In this document: piece after piece, positions 10,818 through 23,355 of the stretch | Position numbering within the stretch: position 1 is the first letter of the stretch | How the letters are laid out: each line of letters begins with the position of its first letter | Origin: Prochilodus magdalenae | Lineage: Eukaryota > Chordata > Actinopteri > Characiformes > Prochilodontidae | Assembly: GCA_024036415.1 (NCBI GenBank) | Contig: JAMWET010003610.1 | Coordinates: 152,001-216,000, forward strand | Length of the DNA stretch: 64,000 bases | Direction of reading: 5' to 3' | The notes under the pieces: model-generated | What the model was told of the DNA's origin: nothing | The model's database searches: none | Seen by the model: the letters and a program-made list of their open reading frames with translations, nothing else | Program-made: the position numbers and the translations under genes

Positions 10818-10991
10818 CAGTGTTTCTCAATCCTGATCACGGTGGCCCACTTCTCTACACACTTTAGGGTTTCCCCTGCTCTCATCACACCTTATTCAAT
10901 TTATCAGCTCATTAACAAGCCCTTTATGAATTGGGCATATTGAGGCAAGGAAGGTACTACAATGTGCAGGAGAGTGGGTCACCAAACACTG
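10818..10991. mobile_element. Fold-back MITE
   Basis: Starts CAGTGTTTCTCAATCCTGAT and ends with the reverse of CAGTGTTTGGTGACCCACTC. Inner arms are also partly complementary (ACTTTAGGGTTTCC against ATTGTAGTACCTTCC, and ATCAGCTCATTAACAAGCCC near the centre). Matches a common fish hAT-like MITE by wording. Confidence 0.72.
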
Positions 10992-11038
10992 CTCCATACT
11001 AACTCAATGCTCCCTGATCATTACTTTTATTTAGCTGT

Positions 11039-11300
11039 CAGCTTATCCATATGGGTCGCAGGGATTGCTCTAGCCTATCCAAACACTCAGTGGGTGGAAG
11101 GCAGAAATCACCCTTAACAGTTTGCCAGTCCATCCTATAGCATGTTTACATTCACACTCAGAACTAGGGACCATTTAATACCTCCATTTCACTTGTGTTT
11201 GGACTGCGGGAGAGCACACAGAAAGGCCTCTTCCAGCCGGTCGAACAGCTGGGGGATCGAACCCAGGCCCTTCTTGCTGTGAGGCGACAGCACTGACATA
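11039..11300 (-). mobile_element. DANA/Mermaid-like SINE, longer copy
   Basis: Minus strand: tRNA-like head with GCTGTCGCCTCACAGCAAGA and B-box-like GGTTCGATCC, then a shortened middle, GTCCAAACACAAGTG, and then AATGGTCCCTAGTTCTGAGT, GGACTGGCAAACTG and GGCTAGAGCAATCCCTGCGA. Same family as 5818-5974 and 6246-6345. Confidence 0.7.
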
Positions 11301-11344
11301 AAGGTTGAGGTATAATGCTGAAATGCTACTGTCTGCAAAACAGT

Positions 11345-11482
11345 AGAGGAAGAACAGAGAGAGAAAGAGGCAGAAAAAACAGAGAGAGAGAGAGAAGGAG
11401 AGAGAGACAGAGAGCAAGAAAGAGTGAGAGACAAAGAGAGAGAGACAGGCAGATAGAGAGAGTGAGAGCAACGGAGAGAGAC
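11345..11482. repeat. GA-rich low-complexity tract
   Basis: About 138 bp of purine-rich GA repeats with CAG and AAA interruptions. Confidence 0.9.
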
Positions 11483-11590
11483 ATATTAAGGTACTGTATG
11501 GCACAAATTTGCAGGTGACTGCTTGGCAAGATGAAGACATGACACTTTTAATAATACAGCACAAAACCCTCCCTGATTCCTCCAGAGCCT

Positions 11591-11591
<1 letters not shown>

Positions 11592-11624
<33 letters not shown>
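11592..11624. repeat. TC microsatellite
   Basis: About 16 uninterrupted TC units. Confidence 0.95.
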
Positions 11625-11628
<4 letters not shown>

Positions 11629-12060
11629 AATGTGCATTATTAGTATAGCTGAGCTCGACCTTCCCTCTGGAGCCGTCGACAGCACTTTCACCACCAGACT
11701 GTCAGCAAGTCTGTGTGTATGTGCGTGTGTGCATGCATGTGTACGATATGTCCAACATTTCCTGCAGTCCGCTAGCTGTTGGACTTGGGGCATAAACGAT
11801 AAGAAACGAAGAGGAATTGTGGCCCTGCACCGATCACAAGCTGCTGCTGGTGAAGTAGAGGTGAGAAAAGTGGCTGAAATGAGAAATAGAGGCAAGAGAA
11901 GGAGAGCAGCCTGAAGCGCAGCACCTCGACGTGAGCTGCTGCTGGAATAACAATAGTTTGGTATGGTCCTGAGGGGAGTATACTGATTATGCATCTGCGG
12001 GTGGGCGGTTGTTACATGAGTTTAGATGATCAGGCTCGCTCCACTCTCCGCCAGCCGCCA
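11625..12060. other. GC-richer unassigned stretch
   Basis: Less AT-rich than its surroundings, with open frames on both strands (11630-11914 plus, 11548-11994 minus). The minus-strand frame passes through the TC tract as a Glu-Arg repeat and contains no domain I know. It could hold a regulatory element or noncoding exon, but nothing in the sequence proves it. Confidence 0.25.
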
Positions 12061-12068
12061 AATATATA

Positions 12069-12103
12069 ACACACACACACACACACACTCACACACACAC
12101 ACA
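12069..12103. repeat. AC microsatellite
   Basis: About 17 AC units with one TC interruption. Confidence 0.93.
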
Positions 12104-14232
12104 ATCTAGAACGGGCTAATGAATGGTTGAACTGAAATAGAACAGAAGTAGGTCTTTATCTTATATCAATATCATCAAACCTAATGAGGAAAGGCACCTT
12201 CAAGGCACCATTATTCAAACTCTGTCTTAGAAGAGAAAGCAGAATGCTAATGCTAACATCTTCACCTGCCTGCCATGTAATTTGTTCCGCAATTTCTGCA
12301 ATGATTGTCACCAAAACAGCTGAGTTATTAGGCCCTCTGGCATGAAACCAGCATTTGCTGTTATTTCTTTATGTTAGTGTGTATTGGGGAGCGTAATGCA
12401 TTGTATCTGCAACCTTGCAACTGAATTCATGATTTTTTATCTTTTTCTTGTTTTTTGTCCATAAATGTTTTCCTACTACAGCACCCGGCATGTGTTATAC
12501 ACAAAGAAAGAAATTCTGACTGCTAGTCACTGATGTTTTGCTTCAGATATTTAATCAGACTTTTCTTCTCCTGCGTCACAAACTAATCAGACATTTCTTC
12601 CTCTGCCTCACAAAACACTAAAAGCTTCTGATATTTGCGTTATAGATCATCACTGTAGGCTTCTAGCAGCAGTTACTGATGTTCAGCAGTGGTCACTGGT
12701 TTCACTGGAAACAGTAACGTTAACCTGATGTTGACTCGACCCTGACTTGGCCTTGACTTGGTCAAATGGTTGTACTGCTGCAACAAACATGAACACAAAA
12801 AAGCACAGTTTGATTAACAGTCCTGTGTTGCAGTTTATCTAATCATATGTATTTATGTAAGGCAGCTTCTTTGAACAGAGACTACAACCTAGATATAGAA
12901 AAAAAAAATTGTACATTTTCACCTTTATTTTCTATTTCTGGTAGTGAAGCGACAACATGGTTGTGCTAAAAAAAAAAGCAAAGTCAGCATTAATAAAACA
13001 AAAAGTTCATATTATCTACCAACAAAATCCAGTCTCTGTAGTATTGAGTCTGGCCTTAGTATAACAAGAGAAGAGAAAGAAGTAGCACTGCCTTGATGGT
13101 GTATTATAACCTATTGTTAATCACGTGAAAGGTCCTGCTCCCATTTAAATAATACACTCATCATTAAAAGAATGGTTGCACCCAGAAGGAGGTGTTGAAT
13201 TGTAATGCTATAGGTAGGAACGATCAAGGTTACCAGGAACAATAAATGATGGTATATGTAGATTGATATGGACAAAACTAATTAAACTAGACGAGGTGTT
13301 AATTGCAGTCATCGTAGTGGACCCCATGCATGTAGTCCTGCGTCATGCCCGTGGTCCTGGCACTAACAGGATGACTCATGGAAACTTGAGATGTCTCACA
13401 ATGCCAAACCTACCCACCATGTTTCATTCCTGACGGTTGATTCCTGTCGGAAGGTGCAGCTATTTGTGCAACTATTCTTTTGATGCTGAGTGTATACGAA
13501 CAAGCAGCCAAGAGCAGGAAGAGTAAATAAAGCTCTTGGCAAGTGACCGCCACCCACTCTTGACAAGAAACCATATTCAGCAGCAAACAAAAGAACTGAT
13601 ATAAATACAAGCTAAACTTTGGCATTGTGTTCCAGTGTTGGTGACGGATCTTGGTGAGGGAAGGGAGGAAGTTTCATCCTAAACTTGCAATGTTTCTTCT
13701 AAAATGGTAACTGAAGGGCGACTGTGCATTTGCTGCTGATTGTTTGGAATGTGAATTTGACAATTTGATAACTGTACCGTCTCATGTTGTTGTGAAATGC
13801 CTCCACTGTAGAGGATGTGTTAACTTATTACCACTTAATAAATCAGCAACACCAGGTGAAATATCTCTCTACTGTACCACTGTAAGACTACTGCTGTACC
13901 GCTGTAGGGGGCAACTTTTCAAAACACTTTTCAGGTTGGCCAGAGTGTCTTGCTTGTGCAGTTTTTAACACAGTTGTTTCTGCACCTGTATGACATGTTC
14001 TTAGGAGTTAAATTGACAAACTGCTTTACACACAGGACCTGGCTGCTACGACTGGTTTTAGCTAAGCTATGTATTGTCATATATATACAGTCCACTAGTC
14101 AAAAATGCATATTCATGTGATTGTCTAAATTAAAATATGTGAACATATCCTCTACATGGAACACTCAGAAGGGCCCCTTTTGTCTACTGATTGTTGGATG
14201 TTATACCTGTTCTGTGCACAATTGTCTAAGTT
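12104..14232. other. No recognised gene
   Basis: About 2.1 kb of unique sequence. Near 12725-12775 a run of GACTCGACCCTGACTTGGCC and CTTGACTTGGTC resembles wording at 62170-62240 and is probably a decayed dispersed repeat. No exon-like structure stands out. Confidence 0.4.
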
Positions 14233-14234
14233 TG

Positions 14235-14525
14235 GGGGCAGTCGTGGGCTGAAGGTTAGGGAACCAGCCTTGTGACCGGAGGGTCGCCGGTTCGATTCCC
14301 TGAGCCTACAGTAACGACTGAGGTGCCCTTGAGCAAGGCACCTAACCCCCAACTGCTCCCTGGGCGCCGTGGATAGGGCTGCCCACCGCTCCGGGTAAGT
14401 GTGCTCACTGCCCCCTAGTGTGTGTGTTCACTAGCGAGTGTGTTTGTGGTGTTTCACTTCACGGATGGGTTAAATGCGGAGACTAAATTTCCCCACTGTG
14501 GGATCAATAAGGGATTCAAATTCAA
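14235..14525 (+). mobile_element. tRNA-derived SINE (family S2), copy 1
   Basis: Head GTGGGCTGAAGGTTAGGGAA (A-box-like), TTGTGACCGGAGGGTCGCC and B-box GGTTCGATTCC at 14289-14299, then GAGGTGCCCTTGAGCAAGGC, CTCCCTGGGCGCCGTGGATA, GTGCTCACTGCCCCCTAGTG and the 3' part GGGTTAAATGCGGAGAC ending near GATCAATAAGGGATTCAAAT. The order and wording match 23066-23355. Full length, no obvious target duplication. Confidence 0.88.
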
Positions 14526-16396
14526 AATTTAATATTGTAGGAAAATATCAAAACATAAAATGCAATTTTGTGTAACTTTGGCACAGTCCACATTTATTAT
14601 TTGCTAAAATCAGCTAATAATTGTGTGTACAAAGTCTTCACCTAGAAAATGAGCAAAACGTCATTTAACCAGGGGTATCTTTTGCATATGACTGTATTTT
14701 GGCCACTGTATTACTTGAGGCCTGTAAAAGGAATGATTTAGTCATGCAGTGTGCACAGTGCTAGTTGATGGTATCTTATTTTTCTTTATCTATTAGCTGT
14801 CAGCATTGTGTCTCCCTAACTTCAGACAAGATGTCAGTTAACCAACTACATTTGTGGCAAGAGGATTTGTTTACATGGCCAATCTATTCCTTTAACTGTG
14901 CACTCTGGAATTTCCACTCGACTGTCATATCACATGGCTGTGATTCACAACTCGCTGTAGATGGAAGCGGGCTGCCGCTGCCACAAATATAACCCCAACT
15001 CTCAAAGTTTTCCAAGAATCTCAGAGTTCTTTGCCAAAGTGGCAGAAAAAAAGCAAGTCATGCTACACAGAGGTCACCTCCTCCATCTCATCCATGTTTG
15101 CGTTCTGCCGGATAACGTCTGGAGTGCGTAGGCTTTAAGGAGCTTTGCAGAGCCAGGCCAGGTCAAGGCATCTGAACGGCCTTAAAATAAGCACGGCCTA
15201 GCTTCATTGCCTCTGCCCACCCACTTTCAGCCTGTTAATAGACCCGCAACCTCCTTGGGACACTATTTTGAGAGCTCAGACTCAAAACATGGCCAATGCC
15301 CGGAGATCCACAGAGGAATTTTTTTCTGATCAAATGGATACATGCTATGAAGGATCTGCTGAGGAATCATTAGAATGCAGAAATGCACAGACAGAAATAC
15401 ATACACACATTCACACACACAAGGTTGCCAAGTCCCCCCATGAGGCTGCTCAAATTGGGCTTTGGGAGGAAGGTGCCGTCTGTTGCCTCATCACTTAAAG
15501 CTGTTCGAGGAGGCAGAAGTCAGAGGCCACACACACACACCAGCATCTTAAACACACACAAACTATAATTTCAGACTGAAGTAACAGTAATATTTTAGGA
15601 ATCTACAAAAGCTTTTCCTTTAACAGCAGAGGTATATTGTTTTTCAGCTTCTGAGATGCAGTAAAAAACCAACAGTAATGTTTTTACATATACATTAAGT
15701 GTCATGTGACAAAAGAAAATAAAAAGAGAGAATTCCAGAAATGGCTAATGCATTTAGATAGAGAAAGGTTATCTTTCACATCATTGTTATGATGTAATTA
15801 TGATAATATGAAGAATAAGAAATCTGTAATTGACAGGAAAGCCCAGAGTAACCTGTGATGCACATAGAAACTAGAGGTGTAAAGATGTTGAGGAAAAACT
15901 TTTTTTACTACAATAATTAGCGACATCTGTTTTGGTCTTTGATTTGTTTTTTTTTGTTTTTTGTTTTTTTCAGAAAATGTCATCATTACTTAATGGTTAT
16001 AAATACAAGTAAGTCTGATGAAAACAACCATCTGGCAAAGCACAACAGAAAAATCCATTTTTATTTTACCACTTGCGGTTTGGATAGAAAATCTATAGTC
16101 AACAAAACTTACAAAGCTTTTTCCATTTAGATTTAGCAGATACATTGTTATGGAAAACTATACTAGTTGTATTTTTTTTTGGGAGAGAATAATGAATTTA
16201 TGCATCACTTGCCTCTTACAAAAAACACAAACAAAAACAGCATGATGGAGATGTTGTATAGGGGTGTATAGTAAACTGTGTACATTTGATATTTGCCATG
16301 ACTGTAAAGATGTCTTATTCTCCCGGGTAAACTGGTAGTACTCTCAGTACTGTTACCTTTCTGTGTAATGAAATGAACTGCAAGGTCAGATACCAG
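14526..16396. other. No recognised gene
   Basis: Unique sequence. The part at 15050-15290 is GC-richer, with AGGCTTTAAGGAGCTTTGCA and GCCAGGCCAGGTCAAGGCAT, and stands out as a possible conserved element. Small CA runs occur at 15400-15420 and 15525-15560, and T-runs near 15940-15970 and 16170. Confidence 0.35.
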
Positions 16397-16540
16397 GCAC
16401 CATGGATAGGGCTGCCCAGAGTTCTGCGCAAGTATGATCACTGCCCTCTGGTGTGTGTTCATTAGTGTGTGTGTATGTGGTTGTTTCACTTTAAGGAGGG
16501 GTTAAAGGCAGATGACAAAATTACTCTGGCAAATGGCAAA
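16397..16540 (+). mobile_element. SINE S2, 5'-truncated copy
   Basis: Begins inside the family at CACCATGGATAGGGCTGCCC and continues through ATGATCACTGCCCTCTGGTG, GTTTCACTTTAAGGAGGGGT to GCAGATGACAAAATTACTCT. The tRNA-like head is missing. Confidence 0.78.
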
Positions 16541-16669
16541 AAATGGCCCTACTCAGAAAAAATTGGCTTCATCTAATAAACCTATAACAACAATACAATT
16601 ATAATTATAAAAGATTCATTATGAACTGCTGAGTGTGCATTTCCCCTCAAATTTACAATCCCTTAACAA

Positions 16670-16930
16670 ACAGCAGCGGGCGTCCATCACTCTCCTCTGA
16701 AACTCAAGCAGTGTGAGCGTTCTGGTCTTTGAGCTGGCTGAGAGAGACATCAGAGCATTCGTCACTGTGTGGGTAAGTTTATGTAATGCTCTTCATCCGT
16801 TGCGGATGTATGGTAGTGTAGCCTAGTCACGTGCCCCCCAGCGTTAATTACTCCAGAGATAATCGGCTTGCGTATTTAGAAGGCCACGCTTAATACTGCC
16901 CTGCTCGCTCGCTGTCGTCGTGCCCTTTGC
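16670..16930. promoter_or_regulatory. Candidate conserved noncoding element
   Basis: Repeat-free, more GC-balanced stretch. It contains GCGTTAATTACTCCAGAGAT with a homeodomain-type TTAATTA, GATAATCGG, CACGTG and AAGGCCACGCTTAATACTGC. A GGGTAAGT donor-like site lies near 16770. No open frame. Function is inference. Confidence 0.3.
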
Positions 16931-18990
16931 TCAGAGGTTACAAGCTTTACTGCTCTGGGACAAACAAACAACTCGAACAGTAAAAGTGCAGCCAAAAGTG
17001 GGAAGACAAAATACAGCTAGCCACAACACTTCCTGGCATGCTGCCTGTAACAGACACTAAAGCTGTGTTCAAAAGCGGGGTTCAATCATTTCAATGGTTT
17101 CATACCTATTTTGTGGCAGATGCAGAGTAGTCCTAATGTGCACCTTTACGGGTTTTACAAAATTATCAGGAAGCTGTAAATGGAAAATAGGAAATGATGT
17201 GATGAATGATGAAGTGAGCAGCGGATGATTCTAATACGATGAGAAAGCTGTGCAGAGGAGTATAATAGTATAAAAGTGAATACAGATATAACCAATGGTT
17301 TAAACATATTTTACGTGTGGATGTTACCTGTTCTGAAATATACATACATTTTGAGCAAAATGGCTGATATTTGCTAGTGTAGTGATTTTTTCAGTTTTAA
17401 TGTGGCCTCACATCCTGTTCATGGTTATAAAAGACTAACCCATGTTGTTATGGTACAACTTTAAAGACTGGTAAGACAAAGGCAATTAAGAGATAATTAG
17501 GTTTTAAAACAGGAGGTTATTCAGGGGACCTTTTGGGTGTAGAGAGAGGAAATTAAATAACATGCTGCAGAAATAATTAGTTTTTGTTATTTATTAAACC
17601 TTGGATGAAGTAAACTCATTACTCATTACTACTTCTTTGTAACTTGGTACCAAATTCTCTCAGGATACTGGCAGATGGACCACTCGGGACTCTAGAGGTT
17701 CTAGATTCAGGAGCCCACAGTCCTGTCTTTTGTCTAGAGCCCCCCAATCATTAAATCCACCTCTGATTTCAGCATACCAAGGATTCCATGATATATCCAT
17801 AAAAGGTTTAAAACTTTGAACAAGTTATGACAAGTACAATGAGGATTTCTGATAGTGACTGTGAAGGCTTTTGTATAAAAAGGTCATATTTTTCTTCATC
17901 TCTATCACTAAACTTCCACTAAATGAAAGAGTGAATGAGTGATTCAGTAACTGAAAAAGAGAGTCAGAGCTGTTCACAGTGGTCGGTATAAGAAGAGTTT
18001 AATGCCTCTGAAACCTTCTTCCCAGAAAGTTATTACACATAACGATAGGATTTATGCTGTCTGATGTCTGAGACATTGTTTTATGGTGGTTTTGTAATAC
18101 AGGTTTCGCCCAACCCATCTTCTTAATCAGTCTATTTATATCTATTCAAGGCAGCAAAATGGTCCCCCAAGGAAAACTTTTTGGTTTTCAGGTTTTCCAC
18201 AATTTTACCATCATAAGTATTACCTATAAAACTCAAGAGATACATATACCACCAATCCACTGGTCATTTTCGATATCAAATAAAAGTTATATTTATAATG
18301 TATTTACTGATATTGAGATCCCAGTTTCCGATCACCACCACTATAAAGGAGTAGGTTTTTCTACAATTACTTATTTTACATCAAACCGCTTGGAAGGGCT
18401 CCATGATTTTTGAGTGCATGCTGTGATTAAAAAAGTAAGATTGAAACTATGAAATTCATATACTTTTCATTCAAAATAATACAGTAATGACACAATTTGT
18501 AATAAAAAAAATAGTATTAAATTAGAACAAAATGCATTTACAAAAGTGATGGACAATTCTGAAATATTATACTTTTCATTAAATCTGATATACTGACGAA
18601 ACAGTTTCCAATTAAATATTTTGTTTTAGCGTAGAACACAAGTAGTCGTCTCAGAATTCTGGAACCCACTGCATATTTGAGTACATATTGCTCATCATAG
18701 TAATATCAACATGCAGAATAGTTCATGTTTAAAAACATCATCAACTACTTATGAACTGAGGCTTATGAATTAAAACAAAAACTAAAGTCAGTGATAAATA
18801 CACCATGTATCATTTAATAAGGTCATGTTAGTACTATAGCACCTAAATTACTGAAATTATATCTAAATACTACCTAATTTATAGTATATATTCTGTAGGG
18901 TATTTCTGAATTTACAACAACAACTAAATAGTATTTCAAATGTTCAGTCTGTACTCTACAGCGCTCCTATCAAAAGGACCTAATGCTGAC
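16931..18990. other. No recognised feature
   Basis: About 2 kb of AT-rich unique sequence. The open frame at 18159-18413 has no recognisable domain and AT-driven composition. Confidence 0.4.
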
Positions 18991-18999
18991 TGTTTTTAA

Positions 19000-19530
19000 A
19001 CAAATCTCAAAGCAAGAAATGCACAGCATGAGCTAGCGCTGAAAAACAAAATGCTTGGAGATTTTCCAGATGCCGTTTTCAGAGCCACTCAGAGCTTATA
19101 GTTAATTATTCAGCAGCTGAGATTTTTGCCCATCATCATGAATAACTGTTGACCAGGAATCAGTTTATTTCCAAACGAGCTCAGATAAACATCTCACTAA
19201 ACCGAGATGTGTAAACAAAGATGTCATGTACACCCTGTTGTCTGTCTCTGCCTTGTTTATGAGTGTGTATGTGAGGGTGTGTGTGTGCGGGTGCGAGTGA
19301 GTATGCTGGCTTAGCCAAGGGCACTGTGCCTGTCATGTTTTAGTGCAAGCCATCTGCTCTGTGAGCCTGCTGTGGTGCCAGCAATGAGAAACAAGAGAGC
19401 AATCTGTCCAGAAGACGCACACATTCACATGCACAGTGTCACGTGCCTGACACTCATCACTAAAATTTGGTCTTATTATAATGGCGGCGGTACTAATCAG
19501 ACAATGAGAAATGCCTAAGCTGATGATGTC
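19000..19530. promoter_or_regulatory. Candidate conserved noncoding stretch
   Basis: Repeat-free sequence with GTTAATTATTCAGCAGCTGA, ATCATCATGAATAACTG, CTAATCAGACAATGAGAAAT and GATGATGTCACAGCTGTC, a mix of homeodomain-like, E-box-like and CRE-like sites. No protein-like frame. Conservation cannot be tested here. Confidence 0.28.
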
Positions 19531-20289
19531 ACAGCTGTCTTATCTACACTCATTACCCAATTGCAGTCCCTAACGCTTACATTGAGAGTAAGCCTATAGG
19601 TGACAGACTTGTTTAACTGTACAATCTGTCCAGACTCTGCTGACTAAGCATATGCAGCCAGATGGCTAATCTTTGTCAGACATTGCAAGTGACTAAAATG
19701 GATTGCCATCTTCCAGCTTCTAATGTAGGTCGATAGATCACCTTATGAAACATATTGCATCCTGGTTTCTATACCTAAAGAACCCAAAACCACATAAAAC
19801 CGTTTGATGTAAACATGATTACAGTTTCAAAATGTAACATTGGGCCCTCAGCGCATACAGTACACTACGCTTAGATGTTCGCCTGTGTTTACCATGGGTT
19901 TGCAAAGTCATAAGAAATCTAATAATGAATATGTATTTGTCTATTCCACCTAAATGAGTTTATCCTCAGCTTCACCTCAGTTATAAGTGATTCACAAGTT
20001 CCGGGTTTGTTTAAATGCGGACTGCTTTTTAAGCAAGGCACATCACTGAACATTTACATATTGTTGCGGTAACTAGAGAACTACTAGAGTTGTTAACTTC
20101 ACAGGTGAAAGCCAAAGTGTTCTTCATTTTTATGTTATTGTATATAGAGTTTGTTCCAAGCGATGTTGGAGTTGGTCAATTCTGTTGGTCAATTTCTCAT
20201 GAAATTTTCCTCACTGTTTTATTTACCACTGAGCATGAATGAGCCTTCAGAAGGCTTCATCGTCTGCTTCACTAGTTCCAAGTGACCCC
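19531..20289. other. No recognised feature
   Basis: Unique sequence without repeats or frames of note. Confidence 0.4.
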
Positions 20290-20790
20290 CAAACACATTT
20301 AGTAATGCTTAGCTCTGACTGGGGTGGTCAGTCCTTTATACCCAGACCACTGGGATTTGTTTAGTTTGCTTTGCAGATTCGTTTGTGTAATTTCATTTCT
20401 CAGATTCCTGACAGCTACATATTCTGTCAGATTCATAGTGTTGAGTTGTCCTCTCACAGTGGAAGGGTGGACGGAAGCACCTGTGGATGTGTTTTCAGAT
20501 CCGATGCAATAGTGGAGCAAATCTATCAAAGTTGTAAGCGTTATGTACTGATAACCTGGTGGGGACATTTTGGGTGGTCTACCTGGTCTTGCATGGTTGT
20601 TAGAAGTCTCTTTTTCTTTGTATTATTTAATCCTTTTTATCGTTATATACCATTTTTGAAAATGTTTTTTCACTACATTTCTTTGAGCTTCTCATTCTTT
20701 CATGTAAGTGGATTTTCTTTTGTCTAATCTCCTCAGAGATTATCTCCTAAAAAAACTAATAAATGTAGACTCACTTAATAGTTTTGACTG
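20290..20790 (+). repeat. Dispersed repeat R1, copy 2
   Basis: Longer copy of the repeat at 8800-9180. Ordered blocks: GGGTGGTCAGTCCTTTATAC, GCAGATTCGTTTGTGTAATT, AGATTCCTGACAGCTACATA, TCACAGTGGAAGGGTGGACG, TGGTCTACCTGGTCTTGCAT, GTTAGAAGTCTCTTTTTC and TGTCTAATCTCCTCAGAGAT, ending near AATAAATGTAGACTCACTTA. I recognise the wording as a fish dispersed repeat but not its class. The open frame at 20371-20727 is not a gene. Confidence 0.65.
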
Positions 20791-22287
20791 GAAATGACAT
20801 ACATGAAGGATAATTTCTGACTTGTGCACAGGGCTTTAGTTCCTACTCCACAAGAAGGACTCTGGTGTTTGTATTGCCTACATATGTCAACTGAGAAATT
20901 GCAAAAAAAGGAAAAAAAGTAGCATGATATATTATGTCTCTAAAGTCTTACTATTATTTTTGGAACAATGTGTATTATTATTCATGTCTTATTATTCATG
21001 TAGAAACAAGCTCTGCCCAACATGTCAAAACAGTTCTTAACAAAGTGCACAGTGTGCCCTAATTGGTGGGCTCACTTCTGATTTTTTTTATTTTTGACAT
21101 GTTACTTTTGTATGCACACATAAGCCAAAAGGAAGGACAGATTTAGTTGTAATGTAGTGTTCAGTCAGATATTTGAGTTTGATTAATATTTGAGTTAAAT
21201 TAAAAGTCCCCCAAAATGGAATCACTTCAGTAGAGATACACCGTAAAGGACTTAAGCACAGTAACCAATTACATTCACTTCACTACTGTCCACCACTGGA
21301 AACTAATCAGAGATGAAAGGCACATGGATGACTGAGAGGATGACTTTTCTTGTTTTCAATGTAGGCCAATAGATTACTAATGTGGACTTATTCCATCAGT
21401 GTTTATATAGTACAGCATATCTGCAAAATGTCATCACTGATTCTGCACTACTTCTTACACTACGGGCTTCTACAACTCAAACTTCCCAAAGCATGATTTC
21501 TGTGGGAAGTGCCAGCTACTGGACAGTTCCTATGAAACTTTGTGTTCCACCAGACGGACTTCCATGACGCATTGCCTTCAGAAACCACACACCTACACAG
21601 ACGCATATTTACTCACAGATGTGTAGAAAACCCATCGTCCCACATGCCCAAGCACAGGATATCACGCTCCATCTGCGTCATATGGGCCGATTTCTGCTAT
21701 GCAGCTACTGGGTGGATGCCTCTGCAGGAGATACAAAGAAGGGGAATGAGTGAGTCAGTGATGCATATAGCCTACTGCATGTCATGAGTGGAATTTACTT
21801 GCTTGACTGAGACACCGGGTAGCCATCTAGAGGGAGGTAAAGAGGACACCCCTGAAATACTGCAGTAAGCAGAAAGCTTCTGTGTGTCTCTGATGGGTTT
21901 CACTCTATACGGCTGAGAGAGAAGGTAATGAGATGAGACTGGCCACTCAGCATTAAAGAGATGAACCAGTGCTCGAATTCTCTCACACGCACACACAGTA
22001 AGTCCGACAATCACTCTTCTCTTCATCATGCTGTCACACTGCGTTTGTGCTGACCTGGTCTTGATGTCCAGTCGGGGTTATTGCATGGATGCACTAGTAC
22101 CATCAAACAGGCCTCGGCTGAGGAGTGAGGTGAGAACACAGTTCAAAGCTGTCATTTCACTTCAGTAAATCATATCTGTACAACCCATAGAGCACACAAG
22201 GGCACACTGTCACTCATGGGCCTCCCTACTGGAAGGAACCAATCCGATTCCACCCCATTAGATTCCAAGTTGGGCCTGAGTTGCCAC
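20791..22287. other. No recognised gene
   Basis: About 1.5 kb of unique sequence. The segment 21540-21740 (CCGATTTCTGCTATGCAGCT, ACTGGGTGGATGCCTCTGCA) is GC-balanced and could be a conserved element; open frames there lack domains. Confidence 0.35.
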
Positions 22288-22471
22288 ATGCAATTCCAAT
22301 CTTATTCCCAAAGGGCCAGCATGGGCAAACAAGCTGGAGCACACCTGACTCCCCTGTTTAACCAGTTGGTCTCAGTCTTTAAACTGCTGCTCAGATGATC
22401 TCCTGCTTTGCTGGAGGGAAAACCTGAATGGCCCCACACTGGCCCTTTGTGGATAAGATTGGACATCCCTG
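22288..22471. mobile_element. Fold-back MITE
   Basis: Left terminal segment TCCAATCTTATTCCCAAAGG plus GCCAGCATGG and, reversed, the right segment TCCAATCTTATCCACAAAGG plus GCCAGTGTGG form imperfect inverted repeats about 170 bp apart. Centre has no coding capacity. Typical of an abundant fish MITE. Confidence 0.8.
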
Positions 22472-23065
22472 CTCTATCAGCAGGTTGCTGTTTTTGTTGC
22501 AGCATCAAATGTTAGCTCTAAGCCTTTCTGACTTTAGCAATGGTATGGCATTACCAAGAGAAAAATGCTCATTGCCTTATTTTTCCAACTCTGTGAAATC
22601 TCACAATTTTCTCAAATGTAATCATTCTAAACATGTTTGTTGTCTGAGGCTTGAATATGTAATTGTAATATGAATAACATGCATATGTATAATAATGTAA
22701 TATGAAGCTAATATGTTAGCTTGTAGACTTTTGTTTACTTCATGCAGTACCTGCATGTAACCCCAAAATATGTTGAGTTGATAAACAATCCCAAATGGAC
22801 TTGCTGATATGCTTTCCTACACTGTATAACATGCTGTCATTGTTAAAACTACACAAAAGTCTGAAAAACACTACATTTCTGGTAGCAAGTTGCACACAGA
22901 AAATCAGACCCAAGGTGTAATTTTGTATTTCACATGCACAGCAGCAGTAATGTTAAGATTGCTTTCATTAATATGGCACGAGGAGCATTTTGTGATTGCA
23001 CAGTTTCCATTTCTGGTATGAAATGGCACTAAAAGTAGACTGCCATTATCAGACTTCTCAAATGT
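22472..23065. other. No recognised feature
   Basis: AT-rich unique sequence between a MITE and a SINE. Confidence 0.4.
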
Positions 23066-23355
23066 GGGCTGTCATGGGCTGGAGGTTAGGGAACCAGCCT
23101 TGTGACCGGAGGGTTGCCGGTTTGATTTCCTGAACTGACAGTAACGACTGAGGTGCCCTTGAGCAGGGCACCTAACCCCAAACTGCTCCCCGGGCGCCGT
23201 GGATAGGGTTGCCCACTGCTCCGGGTAAGTGTGCTCACTGCCCCCTAGTGTGTGTGTTCACTAGTGAGTGTGTATGTGGGTGTTTCACTTCACTAATAGG
23301 TTAAATGCGGAGACTTGTAAAATTTCCCAACTGTGGGATCAATAAGGGATTAAAA
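23066..23355 (+). mobile_element. tRNA-derived SINE (family S2), copy 2
   Basis: Same order as 14235-14525: GGGAACCAGCCTTGTGACCG, a mutated B box GGTTTGATTTC, GAGGTGCCCTTGAGCAGGGC, CTCCCCGGGCGCCGTGGATA, TAAGTGTGCTCACTGCCCCC, TTAAATGCGGAGACTTG and GATCAATAAGGGATTAAAAT. Full length. Confidence 0.88.

Noticed and set aside
11548..11994. 148-codon minus-strand frame with a Leu-rich start resembling a signal peptide
   Set aside because: It runs through a TC microsatellite as Glu-Arg repeats and through a Thr-His repeat from GTGTGT sequence; no known domain.
12725..12775. CTTGACTTGG-type repeat shared with 62170-62240
   Set aside because: Too short and diverged to define as an element; noted within the regional entries only.
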